The translations under genes were made by a program, and so were the position numbers. 64,000 nucleotides of DNA from Populus alba (taxonomy: Eukaryota; Streptophyta; Magnoliopsida; Malpighiales; Salicaceae), in the NCBI RefSeq assembly GCF_005239225.2, contig NC_133295.1, forward strand, positions 9,920,001-9,984,000, read 5' to 3'. This document shows positions 1 through 10,022 of this stretch, piece by piece (position 1 is the first letter of the stretch; each line of letters begins with the position of its first letter). The notes beneath the pieces were generated by a model that saw only the letters and a program-made list of their open reading frames with translations, did no database searches and was not told the origin of the DNA.

Positions 1-188
1 AAAATACTTAACATTAATTAAATCAAGCCCAACAAATAAAACCAAATTAATAAAACCCATCTAAAAGTTCATATAAATTAAACCCAAAACACAAGTTAAA
101 GCCCAATTTCTCAATGGTTTGGACTATCCTCCATCGTCTATGATCATACGCGTGCATAAATAATATTTCTGGTTCGGTGTCCCCATCA
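1..188 (-). repeat. 3' LTR (partial) of the nested gypsy element
   Basis: Bases 1-188 match 3954-4141 with one mismatch. On the minus strand this LTR begins TGATGGGGACACC at 188. The remaining 215 bp or so lie outside the window. The integrase-end reading frame stops inside this LTR, at 124. Confidence 0.93.
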
Positions 189-985
189 ATTCTCCCGGGG
201 TTGGAAGAACTCGACCCCGTCGAGTATAGGTCAAGACAGCTCCGATAATGCTCTCAATGACAAGGATCAAGTTGTTGTGATGTTCCTCTGATAATCCAAG
301 TATAGTCTGAATCTGGTCGTCGAATTCATATACTGGGATTTGCTGAAGTTCACCATCCCTGGTAAAAACAACTTGTGCATTCAAAGTAGCATTAATATGT
401 TCCTTTTGTGCCAAAGATATGGATAATGAGGTAGGGGTATCAAAAGGAGAATCAGGGATGAGTTGTATTTTATAAATATTGAGGTCTTTCATGTTCAAAG
501 TAGAGCTAATATCAAAGTTTAATGGCAATTTAATGACATAAGTATTTGATTCAATCATTTGCAACACTTTGAATGGTCTAGCACTACTTACTTGCAATTT
601 ATGCTCGGTTTCCAAAGGACACCGTTCAGGTGTAATCTGTATCATGAAATAATCTCCAACATTAAGTGCATCATGATACTTAAGTAAATCAGCTCGAAAT
701 TTGTATTGTTCATTACTTGCTTGAATTTGTTTCATGATCTCAATATGCAAATTATGAACCCTGCATGGTAATGACTCAGCTGACTTAGACATCCTATTAT
801 GAGGGGATATGGGAAGGTGTTCTATTAGTTCCTCAGGTTTGTAACTATGAACACTAAATGATTGAGGGTGTGGAATGAGACAAGCATTGTCTGAAACCTG
901 TGTAGATATGGTATGGACGCAATCAAGTAACCTAGGATTATCTTCATCTTTCTCATCATGTGCATGTGGTAAGAAGTCAAGAAGT
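124..985 (-). pseudogene. C-terminal remnant of gypsy pol (post-integrase region)
   Basis: The open frame 792-124 gives 222 residues and can be extended upstream without a stop to just past the gag stop near 980. It resembles the C-terminal integrase tail of plant gypsy elements: a basic helix (HIEIMKQIQASNEQYKFRADL), a 'GDYFMIQI.PER' strand, then 'ARPFKVLQ...YVIKLPLNFDISSTLNMKDL'. No DDE core or zinc-binding HHCC motif precedes it. The 3' end reads into the LTR, so the last residues are LTR-encoded. The upstream junction with gag is a different frame, consistent with deletion of most of pol. Confidence 0.75.
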
Positions 986-2242
986 TCAACAAGTTTGCTC
1001 TAAACTTATGATGTGCTGGACACTAAGCATGTGGGGTGAGGAATCAGATAATTCAGGAGGACTAATATCATGAGACTCTTCTAAGACCATACTTATCTCT
1101 ATAGGTGATTCCACTGAAGAGTTCCTTAAAATTTCCTCCACCATTAAAGCAGACATATCAGACTCTTTCTTAACCTTAGTCTCAAGCTCATGTGGACTCA
1201 TTGTGTTAAGTCCCTCTTCTTGCACATCCTCGTCATCAAGGTCACTAAAATCCTTAAGATTAGGCTCATACACTTCAACACTACAATATTCCTCTTTACA
1301 TAGATCCTTATGTTTTTGGACGACTAAGGGTTTCGAGGTGCAATCTAAAGAGATATGACCAAAACCTAAACAATTAATACACTTAACCTTTGAACTCACC
1401 TTAGACACTTCATTGACAACTCGTTTACCCCTATCTTTCTTATAAAGTTGGGCGCTATTAGGATTAGGTCTATGGGGTGAAGCACCTAACAAAGAATCAC
1501 TACTTCTGAATTGGGACCTAGTAGGGATACTATAAGAGTCCTGATGATTCTTCCACTGATTCTTTGTGACCAACTTGTAGTCTTTAACTAAGGTATAAGC
1601 TTGGTTAAGGGTAGATACACCTTGAAATACAACTTCTCTTCTAAGATCATCATTTAAGCCTCTACAAAATCTACGCAAAGTCATGGCTTCACTCTCTCTT
1701 ATGGCACATCTAATCATGTAATCGTTAAACTGCCTTATATACTCATTGATAGACTTATTCCCTTGTCTTAGATTGTTCCATTGGTCTAAGAGTTTATTCC
1801 TATAAGACTGGGGTACATATTTCTCTTGAAGTTTTTGTTTCATTTTGATCCAGTCAGTTATAGGAGGTTTACCTCTCATCTCTAAGCAATCCTCAACATC
1901 TCTCCAATAAATTTTGGCTTTATCAATGAGTTTCATCTTAGCAAATCTAACTCTCTTATTATCAGACAAATTATGCCACTCAAAGAATTGATCCATATCA
2001 CGAATCCACATATCAAATATCCAAGGGTCATGACGACCGTCAAAAGTGGGGGCTTCTATTTTGTTAGGACTCAAGACTCGCTCATCAAAGTCATCATGTT
2101 TAGAGTAACCTAAATGATGGTCATATTGGTGTCGCTCAGAGTGATCTTGTCCATAATGATTATTCTTGTGATATTTATTGGTCTTTGAGTACCTTATTCG
2201 AAAACTCTCTTGGGGCTCAATTCTTCTAAACATGTTGATCAC
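986..2242 (-). CDS. Gag polyprotein of the nested gypsy element
   Basis: A 418-residue open frame. After a His/Tyr-rich basic N-terminus comes the retrotransposon Gag capsid region at about residues 65-230 (FDGRHDPWIFDMWIRDMDQFF ... WRDVEDCLE ... QKYVPQSYRNKLLDQWNNLRQG ... INEYIRQFNDYMIRC). A single CCHC zinc knuckle follows near residues 288-301 (CINCLGFGHISLDC, spacing C-X2-C-X4-H-X4-C), then an acidic tail. Gag forms the particle and binds the element RNA. The frame is intact, so it could be translated and could act in trans with another element's pol. The ATG at 2242 is the first in frame; nothing decides it further. Confidence 0.88.
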   Translation of the reverse strand: MINMFRRIEPQESFRIRYSKTNKYHKNNHYGQDHSERHQYDHHLGYSKHDDFDERVLSPNKIEAPTFDGRHDPWIFDMWIRDMDQFFEWHNLSDNKRVRFAKMKLIDKAKIYWRDVEDCLEMRGKPPITDWIKMKQKLQEKYVPQSYRNKLLDQWNNLRQGNKSINEYIRQFNDYMIRCAIRESEAMTLRRFCRGLNDDLRREVVFQGVSTLNQAYTLVKDYKLVTKNQWKNHQDSYSIPTRSQFRSSDSLLGASPHRPNPNSAQLYKKDRGKRVVNEVSKVSSKVKCINCLGFGHISLDCTSKPLVVQKHKDLCKEEYCSVEVYEPNLKDFSDLDDEDVQEEGLNTMSPHELETKVKKESDMSALMVEEILRNSSVESPIEISMVLEESHDISPPELSDSSPHMLSVQHIISLEQTC

Positions 2243-3722
2243 CTAAGTTTGCAGTTCCTTTGGAATGATCATCAGGGTATCACTAAAGGTTGAGTCTACA
2301 GTAAGTGTAAACTTGAGCTTAGACATTAGATGATCGTGACACAAATGCATGCAATACTAACTTATAAATGGAATTGAGATTACAAATGGTTCCTGCATGT
2401 AAAATCACAATACAAAAATAAAGCTAATTTTTTTTTATCTTTTTTTTTTAAATGTGGAGATTAATTAAGAACAAATTACACTAATAAAATTGTAAGCATG
2501 TAATACTAGATTTTTTTTTTTGTGTGTAAATGATTAATCAAACACGATGTCACAAACGAAAACTTATAATTATCAAATAGAATAAGATATTAGCTATCAC
2601 TAATGAAAGAGGTTGATTAACATAATTAACAAATAAAAATACTGATGAGGATTTTTTTTTTTTTTTGGGAATTTTTTTTGTGGCACAAAAAGAAATATTA
2701 ATGATAATTTCGAATACTAAGTGCAATACCAAAGAAGTAAAAATCAACAAACCAAAGAGTAGAGTAATTTACCGACCAAGATTTAGTTGTGGAATTTATC
2801 GCGGATGGACCATAGATTATGCAGCAACTGATGTGGCAATAATTGATGACATGGCGATTCTGCTGACGTGGCGAATAGTGGTGTAGCTGTCTGAACTGCT
2901 GATGTGGTTCCGGATTGATGACGTGGCGGATGACGTGGCTCCAGGATGCTAACGTGGTTAGCCTGATGAGGTGGCAGCTGACGTGTCTAGGTTAATTAAA
3001 ATTCAGCGTATGTTTCTTTCTTCCTTTGCTGTTGCGATTTGTTAAGGCAGTGAACCGGCGTGTCCCTTTGATCGTTGGCTGTGACCGGCGCTGATGTTGA
3101 ATGGCCGATCGATCTGTGGGATTGATGTGCAGGTATACCGGTGGTTGTGGCTGATGGTTTGGAACCGAAGATGGGTTGTTGTCGGTGGTTTTGTGCTGCT
3201 GAAGCCGGAGATCCACTGATGGCAGATCTGTTGCTGCGTGGATCTTGGTGGTTGTTGAGAGAAGGCGTGGCTGGTGCTGCTGTAAACCCCGAGTCGACGT
3301 TGGCTGTGATGGGTTTTGTGCGCCTGCTGGTTCTACTGCTCTGTCGGTTGCTAATGATTGAGGGCGATGGTAGCTGAAGCCGCAGGTCTGCTGTGGTCTT
3401 GTGGAGGTGCCGTTGAAGATGATTTGGTGCGATCTGTCAAAGGCGTGGAGAGTGGCCTTTTGTAGGAGAGTCTGCCGCCGTGGGTCTTGGTTTGACCGGC
3501 GTTGAGGCAGAGTTTCCAATCGGCGGTGATGCACAGAGCTTCGGTAGTGAACAACGATTTTGAACAGTGAACAGTGAACGGTGGGTTTCTGAACAGGGGC
3601 TTTTTTCCGGCGGATGAACAGTAAAATTTTTTTTTATGAACAATACCTTTTTTTTTTTCAGATTGTTCTAGGGTTAAACATAACACATGGATCGATTAAT
3701 TGTAAGAACAATTAAAAGCCGT
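2243..3722 (-). other. Untranslated leader of the nested gypsy element
   Basis: Lies between the primer-binding site and gag. It holds runs of T/A (2430-2680), an ACGT-motif cluster (2826-2990) and a GC-richer stretch (3000-3680) open for up to 180 codons on the minus strand. That open stretch is rich in Gln, His, Arg and Pro, shows no recognisable domain and overlaps other open frames, so I treat it as non-coding leader. Confidence 0.6.
2826..2990. repeat. Degenerate short repeat rich in TGACGTGGC motifs
   Basis: About ten imperfect copies of a 13-18-bp unit close to 'gctgatgacgtggc'. Clear ACGT-core copies are at about 2864, 2919, 2929, 2953 and 2976. TGACGTGG combines the C-box/G-box cores bound by plant bZIP factors. 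It lies in the leader, downstream of the LTR promoter of the minus-strand element. A regulatory role is inference. Confidence 0.6.
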
Positions 3723-3734
3723 GCTCTGATACCA
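3723..3734 (-). other. Primer-binding site, initiator-Met tRNA type
   Basis: The minus strand reads TGGTATCAGAGC, the usual plant retrotransposon primer site complementary to the 3' end of initiator methionine tRNA. It lies four bases (aatt) after the LTR end (...CGCGTCA). This fixes both the orientation of the element and the inner LTR boundary. Confidence 0.93.
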
Positions 3735-3738
3735 AATT

Positions 3739-4141
3739 TGACGCGGGACAACAAATAAAAAGAATTAAAGCAAGAAAAGAAAGAAGCTTGAGAGAAAGAA
3801 AGAAGCTAAAGAAGAGGAAGAGAGGGGGATTGGAGGGATGCAAAACTTGCAAATTTTCATTAATCATTCAAAGTCCCTTAACATTTAGAGAAGTAGGGTA
3901 TTTATACTAAAACTCTAACTAGAATAATGGGTTGGGCTTATAGCCCACTAAATAAAATACTTAACATTAATTAAATCAAGCCCAACAAATAAAACCAAAT
4001 TAATAAAACCCATCTAAAAGTTCATATAAATTAAACCCAAAACACAAGTTAAAGCCCAATTTCTCAATGGTTTGGACTATCCTTCATCGTCTATGATCAT
4101 ACGCGTGCATAAATAATATTTCTGGTTCGGTGTCCCCATCA
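3739..4141 (-). repeat. 5' LTR of the nested gypsy element (403 bp)
   Basis: Bounded by TG...CA on both strands: the minus strand starts TGATGGGG at 4141 and ends GTCA at 3739. It is adjacent to the primer-binding site. The pyrimidine-rich stretch at 3770-3830 (minus strand) is typical of the transcribed U5/R part. Confidence 0.92.
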
Positions 4142-4146
4142 GAACT

Positions 4147-6878
4147 CCAATGGGAAACATGGTTGAAACAAATATTGTACATGTGGATGTGGGGGTTAGT
4201 TTATCCGGGTATGAAATAGAAGTAGACTTGATTCCCTTAGAGCTGCATGATTTTGACATAATATTAGGCATGGATTGGTTGAGTAAATACAAGGCTCTAA
4301 TAGATTGTTATGCTAAAACTGTTACTTTCCAAACACCTAAGGGCGAGAAAATGACTTTTGAAGGAGAGAGAGTTCTCAAACTGAATGCTTTAATATCGGT
4401 GGTAACAGCTCAAAAACTTTTAAGAAAGGGATGTACGGGATACCTCGCATACATCTTAAACTCTGATGATGAAGGTCCACTATTGAAGGATATTCCTGTG
4501 GTGAAGGATTTCCCAGATGTGTTTCCTGAAGAACTACCAGGACTACCCCCGGAGCGAGAGGTAGAGGTGTCTATAGACACTTTTCCTGGAGTCCCACCCA
4601 TAGCCCATATGCAAAATTGAGTAAATGTGAATTTTGGCTGAAAAGAGTGACGTTTTTGGGACATGTCATTTCAGCTGAAGGTGTTTTTGTCGACCCCCAA
4701 AAAGTCGAAGCAGTCTTGAAATGGGAAAGACTGACTTCGGTCACTGAAATACGTAGTTTCCTGGGACTTGCAGGATACTATCGGAGATTTATCGAAGGTT
4801 TTTCCCTGATTGCAACCCCTTTGACCCAGCTAACTAGGAAGGATAAGAAATGGGTGTGGTTGGAAGAATGTGAGGCAAGCTTCCAAGAATTGAAGAGGAG
4901 GCTCACCACTGCTCCAGTGTTAACTCTCCCCTCAGGGACCGAGGGTTTTGTGGTATATAGTGATGCCTCGGGGAAGGGATTGGGCTGTGTTTTGATGCAA
5001 CATGGGAAGGTGATCGCCTATGCATCAAGGCAATTAAAGACTCATGAGGTGAACTACCCGGTGCACGACCTGGAGTTGGCAGCTGTAGTATTTGCCTTGA
5101 GGATATGGAGACACTATTTGTATGGGTCTCGAACCCAAATTTTTACTGATCATAAGAGCCTGAAGTATCTGATGTCGCAAAAGGAGTTGAACATGCGGCA
5201 AAGAAGATGGATAGAACTCATTAAGGATTATGATTGCACCATAGAATACCACCCAGGGAAAGCAAACGTGGTGGCAAATGCCCTCAGTCGCAAAAATAAA
5301 GCCTCCTTGGGAAGCTTAGCAGTGGGAAAGGGGCGGCAATTGGCAGAATTAAAAGATTTGGGTGCAGATTTGGGAATCGATGTAGGAGGTGGGTTAGTAG
5401 CCCAATTAGTGGTGCGACCAACGTATCGAGAACAGATACTACATGCCCAATTCCATGACAAGGTGGGGTCCAAGATTAGAAAGAATGTGGAGGCCGGGGT
5501 AGAAATGAAATTCTGAGTAGCGGATGATGGGTCCTTGATGATGGGACAACGGTTGTACGTGCCTAATGACGAAACAGTCAAACGAATGGTTCTACAAGAA
5601 GCACATGAGTCCAAGTTCTCCATACATCCTGGCAGCACTAAGATGTATCGAGACCTGAAACACCTCTATTGGTGGCCTAATATGAAAAGGGAAATAGCTG
5701 AGTATGTGTCAAAGTGTGGGATATGTCAACAAGTCAAGGTTGAACACCAAAGGCCTGCGGGACCATTACAACCATTACAAATTCCAGAATGGAAGTGGGA
5801 AATGATCACCATGGATTTCGTGTCGGGATTTCCCAAAGGGAGGAAAGGAAATGATGCGATATGGGTCATTGTAGATTGGTTGACGAAATCCGCACTATTC
5901 TTGCCTATAAAGATGACCGACTCGGTGGACAAGCTTGCCAAAATCTACATAAATGAGGTGGTACGACTTCATGGGATTCCGGTGTCCATTGTATCGGATC
6001 GAGATCCCAGGTTCACCTCTCGACTTTGGCCGAGCATACAACATGCCTTGGGGACAAGATTGGACATGAGCACTGCGTTTCACCCTCAAACGGATGGCCA
6101 ATCAGAAAGAGTCATCCAAGTCTTGGAAGACCTATTACGGGCTTGTGTGCTAGAATTTGGAGGAAACTGGGAGGAACACATGGCATTGGTGGAGTTCACG
6201 TATAACAATAGTCACCAAGCCACAATAGGGATGGCCCCATATGAAGCCTTGTATGGTAGGAGGTGCAGAACTCCTTTGTGTTGGGAGGAAATTGGGGACC
6301 GGAAGTTATATGGTGCAGAGTTGGTCCAAGTCACCACGGAGAAAGTGAGAACTATCAGGGATCGCATCAAAGCCGCACAGGATAGACAGAAGAAGTATGC
6401 TGATGTGAGGGGAAGACCTCTCGAGTTCAGTACGGGGGACCAGGTGTTCCTGAAAGTAGCCCCATAGAAGAACATGTTACGGTTTGGATTAAAAGGGAAT
6501 TTAACTCCCCGCTTCATCGGACCCTTCAAAATCTTACAACGAGTAGGACCAGTAGCCTACAAGGTAGATTTGCCCCCACAGCTAGCCAAGGTCCATGATG
6601 TGTTCCATGTTTCCTTGTTAAGGAAGGCTGACGTGGACCCTGCCCGAGTTCTACCCCAGGTCTCAGTAGAAGTTAAGGAAGACTTAACACTGGAATTGAG
6701 ACCCATAAGGATACTAGATCAAGAAGTGAAGGAGTTACGGAGCAAAAAGATCCCCATCGTCAGAATCTTATGGCGAAATGCTCAAGTAGAAGAGGAAACT
6801 TGGGAGAGGGAGGCGGAGATGAGGAAAAAGTACCCCAATTTATTTGAACTACCAGGTATGGAGTGTGAAACTTCTTAA
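4147..6878 (+). pseudogene. Chromovirus pol (protease end, RT remnant, RNase H, integrase, chromodomain)
   Basis: 4150-4620 encodes the end of the retropepsin region (DIILGMDWLSKY) and the linker to RT ([13 protein letters not shown]). At about 4612 it jumps to the RT thumb ([20 protein letters not shown]), so the RT palm and YxDD motif are gone and the frame shifts. RNase H follows ([43 protein letters not shown]). Integrase has a zinc-binding part (HPGSTKMYRDL...KCGICQQ) and the D-D-E core (MDFVSGFP, SDRDPRF, DGQSERV). The chromodomain lies near the end ([19 protein letters not shown]). Two in-frame stops break one continuous frame: TGA at 5514-5516 and TAG at 6465-6467. Confidence 0.92.
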
Positions 6879-6901
6879 ATTTCGAGGACGAAATTCATAT
6901 T

Positions 6902-6914
6902 TAGGAGGGGAGAA
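6902..6914 (+). other. Polypurine tract before the 3' LTR
   Basis: The sequence taggaggggagaa lies directly upstream of the LTR start at 6915, the expected plus-strand DNA priming site. Confidence 0.85.
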
Positions 6915-6944
6915 TGTAAACACCCAAATGAAAATATATATATT

Positions 6945-6945
<1 letters not shown>

Positions 6946-6976
<31 letters not shown>
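6946..6976. repeat. (GA)n microsatellite
   Basis: About 15 GA units immediately inside the start of the giant LTR. Confidence 0.95.
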
Positions 6977-6980
<4 letters not shown>

Positions 6981-6989
6981 GATGAATAC

Positions 6990-7275
6990 AGTTTTTGCTG
7001 CCGATGCAGAAATCTGCAGCGACGCAGTTTTTGCTGCCGATTCTGGATTTGGCAGCAGCGCAGTTTCGCTGTCAATGCAGAAATCGGCAGCGACGCAGTT
7101 TTCGCTGCCGATGCAGAAATCGGCAGCGACGCAGTTTCCGCTGCCGATTCTGGATTTGACAGCGACGCGGATTTCGTTGCCGATTCTAGATTAGGCAGCG
7201 ACGCAGTTTTCGCTGCCGATGCAGAAATCGGCAGCGACGCAGTTTTTGCTGCCGATTTCTCAATCAGCAGTGATG
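6990..7275 (+). repeat. Hairpin array 1: 36-bp tandem repeat in U3
   Basis: About seven copies of a unit near 36 bp. A typical unit contains arms ATCGGCAGCGA and TCGCTGCCGAT separated by CGCAGTTT, a perfect 11-bp inverted repeat. Copies alternate between linkers 'gcagaa' and 'tctgga'. It lies upstream of the TATA box, so by position it is in U3. Confidence 0.9.
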
Positions 7276-7377
7276 CAGAGCTGGGATGGAGGGGTAAAAA
7301 TGGTTTTAGATAAACCAAACAAGGATAAGGATACACCTAAACCAACCCCCAAACAACCCATTTCATTTGATGGGTAG

Positions 7378-7385
7378 TATAAATA
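7378..7385 (+). promoter_or_regulatory. Candidate LTR TATA box
   Basis: TATAAATA followed after about 30 bp by a C/T-rich start-like stretch (cttcttcccaaacc). It is the best core-promoter candidate in the LTR and divides U3 from a long R/U5. Confidence 0.6.
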
Positions 7386-7884
7386 CAAAGAGGGGAGAGA
7401 GAATGACCCATCTTCTTCCCAAACCAGCAGCTGCATGCATTCTTCCCTTCCCCTTTCACAACAGAAACGTGAATCAAACTAGTAGAGATTACCTTGTGAG
7501 CTTGTGAGGGAAAGATGAGATCTTGAGAGAGGAGTGGGCAGCTGCATAGAGGAGAGGAAAAAAAGAGCTGGAAAACGTGAGAGGAAGAAGAAAGAGGAGA
7601 ACCAGCAGCTGAAGATAAAAGAATAGTGTCAAATCTTCCTCAAACTTAGTTAAATTCAGGAGGTATGGGTCATGAAACTCCCTTTCCTCTCCCCCTTAAG
7701 ATCAAAAACGAAAATGAAGAAGAAAAACCCTAAGAAAAATTGATCTAAGACCTAAGCTAGCTATGAGGGAAACTGAAATTAACTAGGAGAACTAGCAAAC
7801 AGAAGTGAAATAAAGTCAATTTCAGAACATCTAACAATTATGGTAGAAGGCTGGCTTTAACTATGGGGTAGGCCAGCATGCATG

Positions 7885-8225
7885 TGTGTGTGTGTTCTGC
7901 TGAAATTTAATGCTTTCTGATGTGATGTTGCTGCTGGAATTAATGTGTTTTTCTGTGATGATTGTTGCTGAAATCAATGTGTTATGCTGTGATGTTGTTG
8001 CTGAAATTTAATGTTTTCTGCTGTGATGTTGCTGCTCGAATTAATTTTTCTGCTGTGATGATTGTTGCTGAAATTAATGGGTTTTGCTGTGATAATTGTT
8101 GCTGAAATTAATGTGTTTTGCTGTAATGTTGTTGCTGAAATTTAATGTGTTTTGCTGTGATGTTGTTGCTGCAATTTAATGTGTTCTGCTGTGATGTTGT
8201 TGCTGGAATTTTTGTTGAAGAACAA
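7885..8225 (+). repeat. Tandem repeat, unit about 34-36 bp (gttgttgctgaaatttaatg)
   Basis: Around nine imperfect copies of a T/G-rich unit containing 'ctgtgatgttgttgctgaaa'. Unlike the neighbouring arrays it shows no strong inverted repeat. It runs directly into the hairpin array at 8240. Confidence 0.85.
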
Positions 8226-8239
8226 TGTGCTGAAATTGA

Positions 8240-9680
8240 TGGTTCCGATTTGTGTGTTGCGTAGCGAAATTGTGTTTCGCTGCCGCAACCGAACCTCCTG
8301 CAGCGAATTGATATTCGCTGCCGATTTGTGTATTGTGCAGCGAAATTGTGTTTCGCTGCCGCAACTGAACCTCCTGCGGCGAAATTCTGTTTCGCTGCCG
8401 AAACCGAACCTCCTGCAGCGAATCGATATTTGCTGCCGATTTCTGTATTGTGCAGCGAAACTCTATTTCGCTGCCGCGACTGAACCTCCTGCAGCGAATT
8501 GATATTCGCTGCCGAATAGTGTGTTGCGCAGCGAAATTCTGTTTCGCTGCCGAAACCGAACCTCCTGCAGCGAATCGATATTCGCTGCCGATTTGTGTGT
8601 TGCGCAGCGAAATTCTGTTTCGCTGCCGAAACCGAACCTCCTGCGGTGAAATTCTGTTTCGCTGCCGCAACCGAACCTCCTGCAGCGAATCGATATTCGC
8701 TGCCGATTTGTGTATTGTGCAGCGAAACTCTATTTCGCTGCCGCGACTGAACCTCCTGCAGGGAATTGATATTCGCTGCCGTATAGTGTGTTGCGCAGCG
8801 AAATTCTGTTTCGCTGCCGAAACCGAACCTCCTGCAGCAAATCGATATTCGCTGCCGATTAGTGTGTTGCGCAGCGAAATTCTGTTTCGCTGCCGCAACT
8901 GAACCTCCTGCAGCGAAATTCTGTTTCGCTGCTGCAACCGAACCTCCTGCAGCGAATCGATATTCGCTGCCGATTTGTGTATTGCGCAGCGAAATTCTGT
9001 TTCGCTGCCGCAACTGAACCTCCTGCAGTGAAATTCTGTTTCGCTGCCGAAACCGAACCTCCTGCAGCGAATCGATATTCGCTGCCGATTTGTGTATTGT
9101 GCAGCGAAACTCTGTTTCGCTGCCACGACTGAACCTCCTGCAGCGAATTGATATTCGCTGCCGCATAGTGTGTTGCGCAGCGAAATTCTGTTTCACTGCC
9201 GAAACCGAACCTCCTGCAGCGAATCGATATTCGCTGCCGATTTGTGTGTTGCGCAGCGAAATTCTGTTTCACTGCCGCAACTGAACCTCCTGCAGCGAAA
9301 TTCTGTTTCGCTGCCGAAACCGAACCTCCTGCAGCGAATCGATATTCGCTGCCGATTTGTGTATTGTGCAGCAAAATTCTATTTCGCTGCCGCGACTGAA
9401 CCTCCTGCAGCGAATTGATATTCGCTGTCGAATAGTGTGTTGTGCAGCGAAATTCTGTTTCGCTGCCGAAACTGAACTTCCTGCAGCGAATTGATATTCG
9501 CTGCCGAGTTGTGCGTTGTGCAGCGAAACTGTGGCACCAACAGCGATGCAGTTTTCGCTGCCGAACGGGCTGCCAGCAACGAAACAGTTGTCGCTGCCGA
9601 ACTGGCAGCCTGCAGCGAACCAGTTCTCGCTGCCGAATTGGGCAGCCCGCAGCGAACCAGTTCTTGCTGCCGATTCCTAC
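8240..9680 (+). repeat. Hairpin array 2: composite 39/37-bp repeat
   Basis: The marker cctcctgc recurs at 8294, 8370, 8409, 8485, 8561, 8637, 8676, 8752, 8828, 8904, 8943, 9019, 9058, 9134, 9210, 9286, 9325 and 9401, so spacings are only 76 or 39 bp. A 76-bp unit holds hairpin A (GCAGCGAAA, 5-base loop, TTTCGCTGC) and hairpin B (GCAGCGAAT, CGAT loop, ATTCGCTGC); a 39-bp unit holds A alone. More degenerate units follow to about 9680. Long open frames on both strands (up to 362 codons) arise from the repeat and show no protein-like features. Confidence 0.95.
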
Positions 9681-10022
9681 GATAAGCCTCCTCGGCAGGA
9701 ATGATTTAAATGCTAGTAACAATTTCATGATATGATGGTGTAAAATATGGAACACTTGAATATGAACTCTTGAAATAAGTGTGATGATGAATATGATTAA
9801 AAAATAAAATAAATACAACTGTGCTGATTTGTGACCATTGATGTCTTAGGTGGTGCGGTCGGGATTGGACCATCATCAAGACAGGAACGACCCACAGGTG
9901 GAGCAGGTAGGTGACTTGCACCTTCCTTTTTCTTACGTTGAATCTTGAAATATTTTAACTTGAGTACTATCATATTGTTAGAACCGATATTAGATTGTTG
10001 AACGCTTAAATGTTGATTAAAG

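Larger units (their letters stand above)
1..4141 (-). mobile_element. Nested, internally deleted Ty3/gypsy LTR retrotransposon
   Basis: A minus-strand element whose 5' LTR is on the right (3739-4141) and whose 3' LTR runs off the left edge. Order on the minus strand: LTR, primer-binding site, about 1.5-kb leader, gag, then only the C-terminal end of pol. Protease, reverse transcriptase, RNase H and the integrase catalytic core are missing, so it cannot move alone. The visible 188 bp of the 3' LTR differ from the 5' LTR at one position (131 against 4084), which implies recent insertion. It interrupts the protease part of an older plus-strand chromovirus that resumes at 4142. The expected target duplication (4142-4146, gaact) cannot be confirmed because the left end is outside the window. 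Confidence 0.9.

Noticed and set aside
2992..3534. 180-codon minus-strand frame as an extra retroelement gene
   Set aside because: Low-complexity Gln/His/Arg/Pro composition, overlapping open frames on the plus strand, and position in the untranslated leader argue against a protein.
8108..9818. Long open frames on both strands (362, 319 and 316 codons) as a repeat protein
   Set aside because: They follow directly from stop-free tandem repeat units. Several frames and both strands are open at once, the unit length of 76 is not a multiple of three, and the composition has no domain logic.
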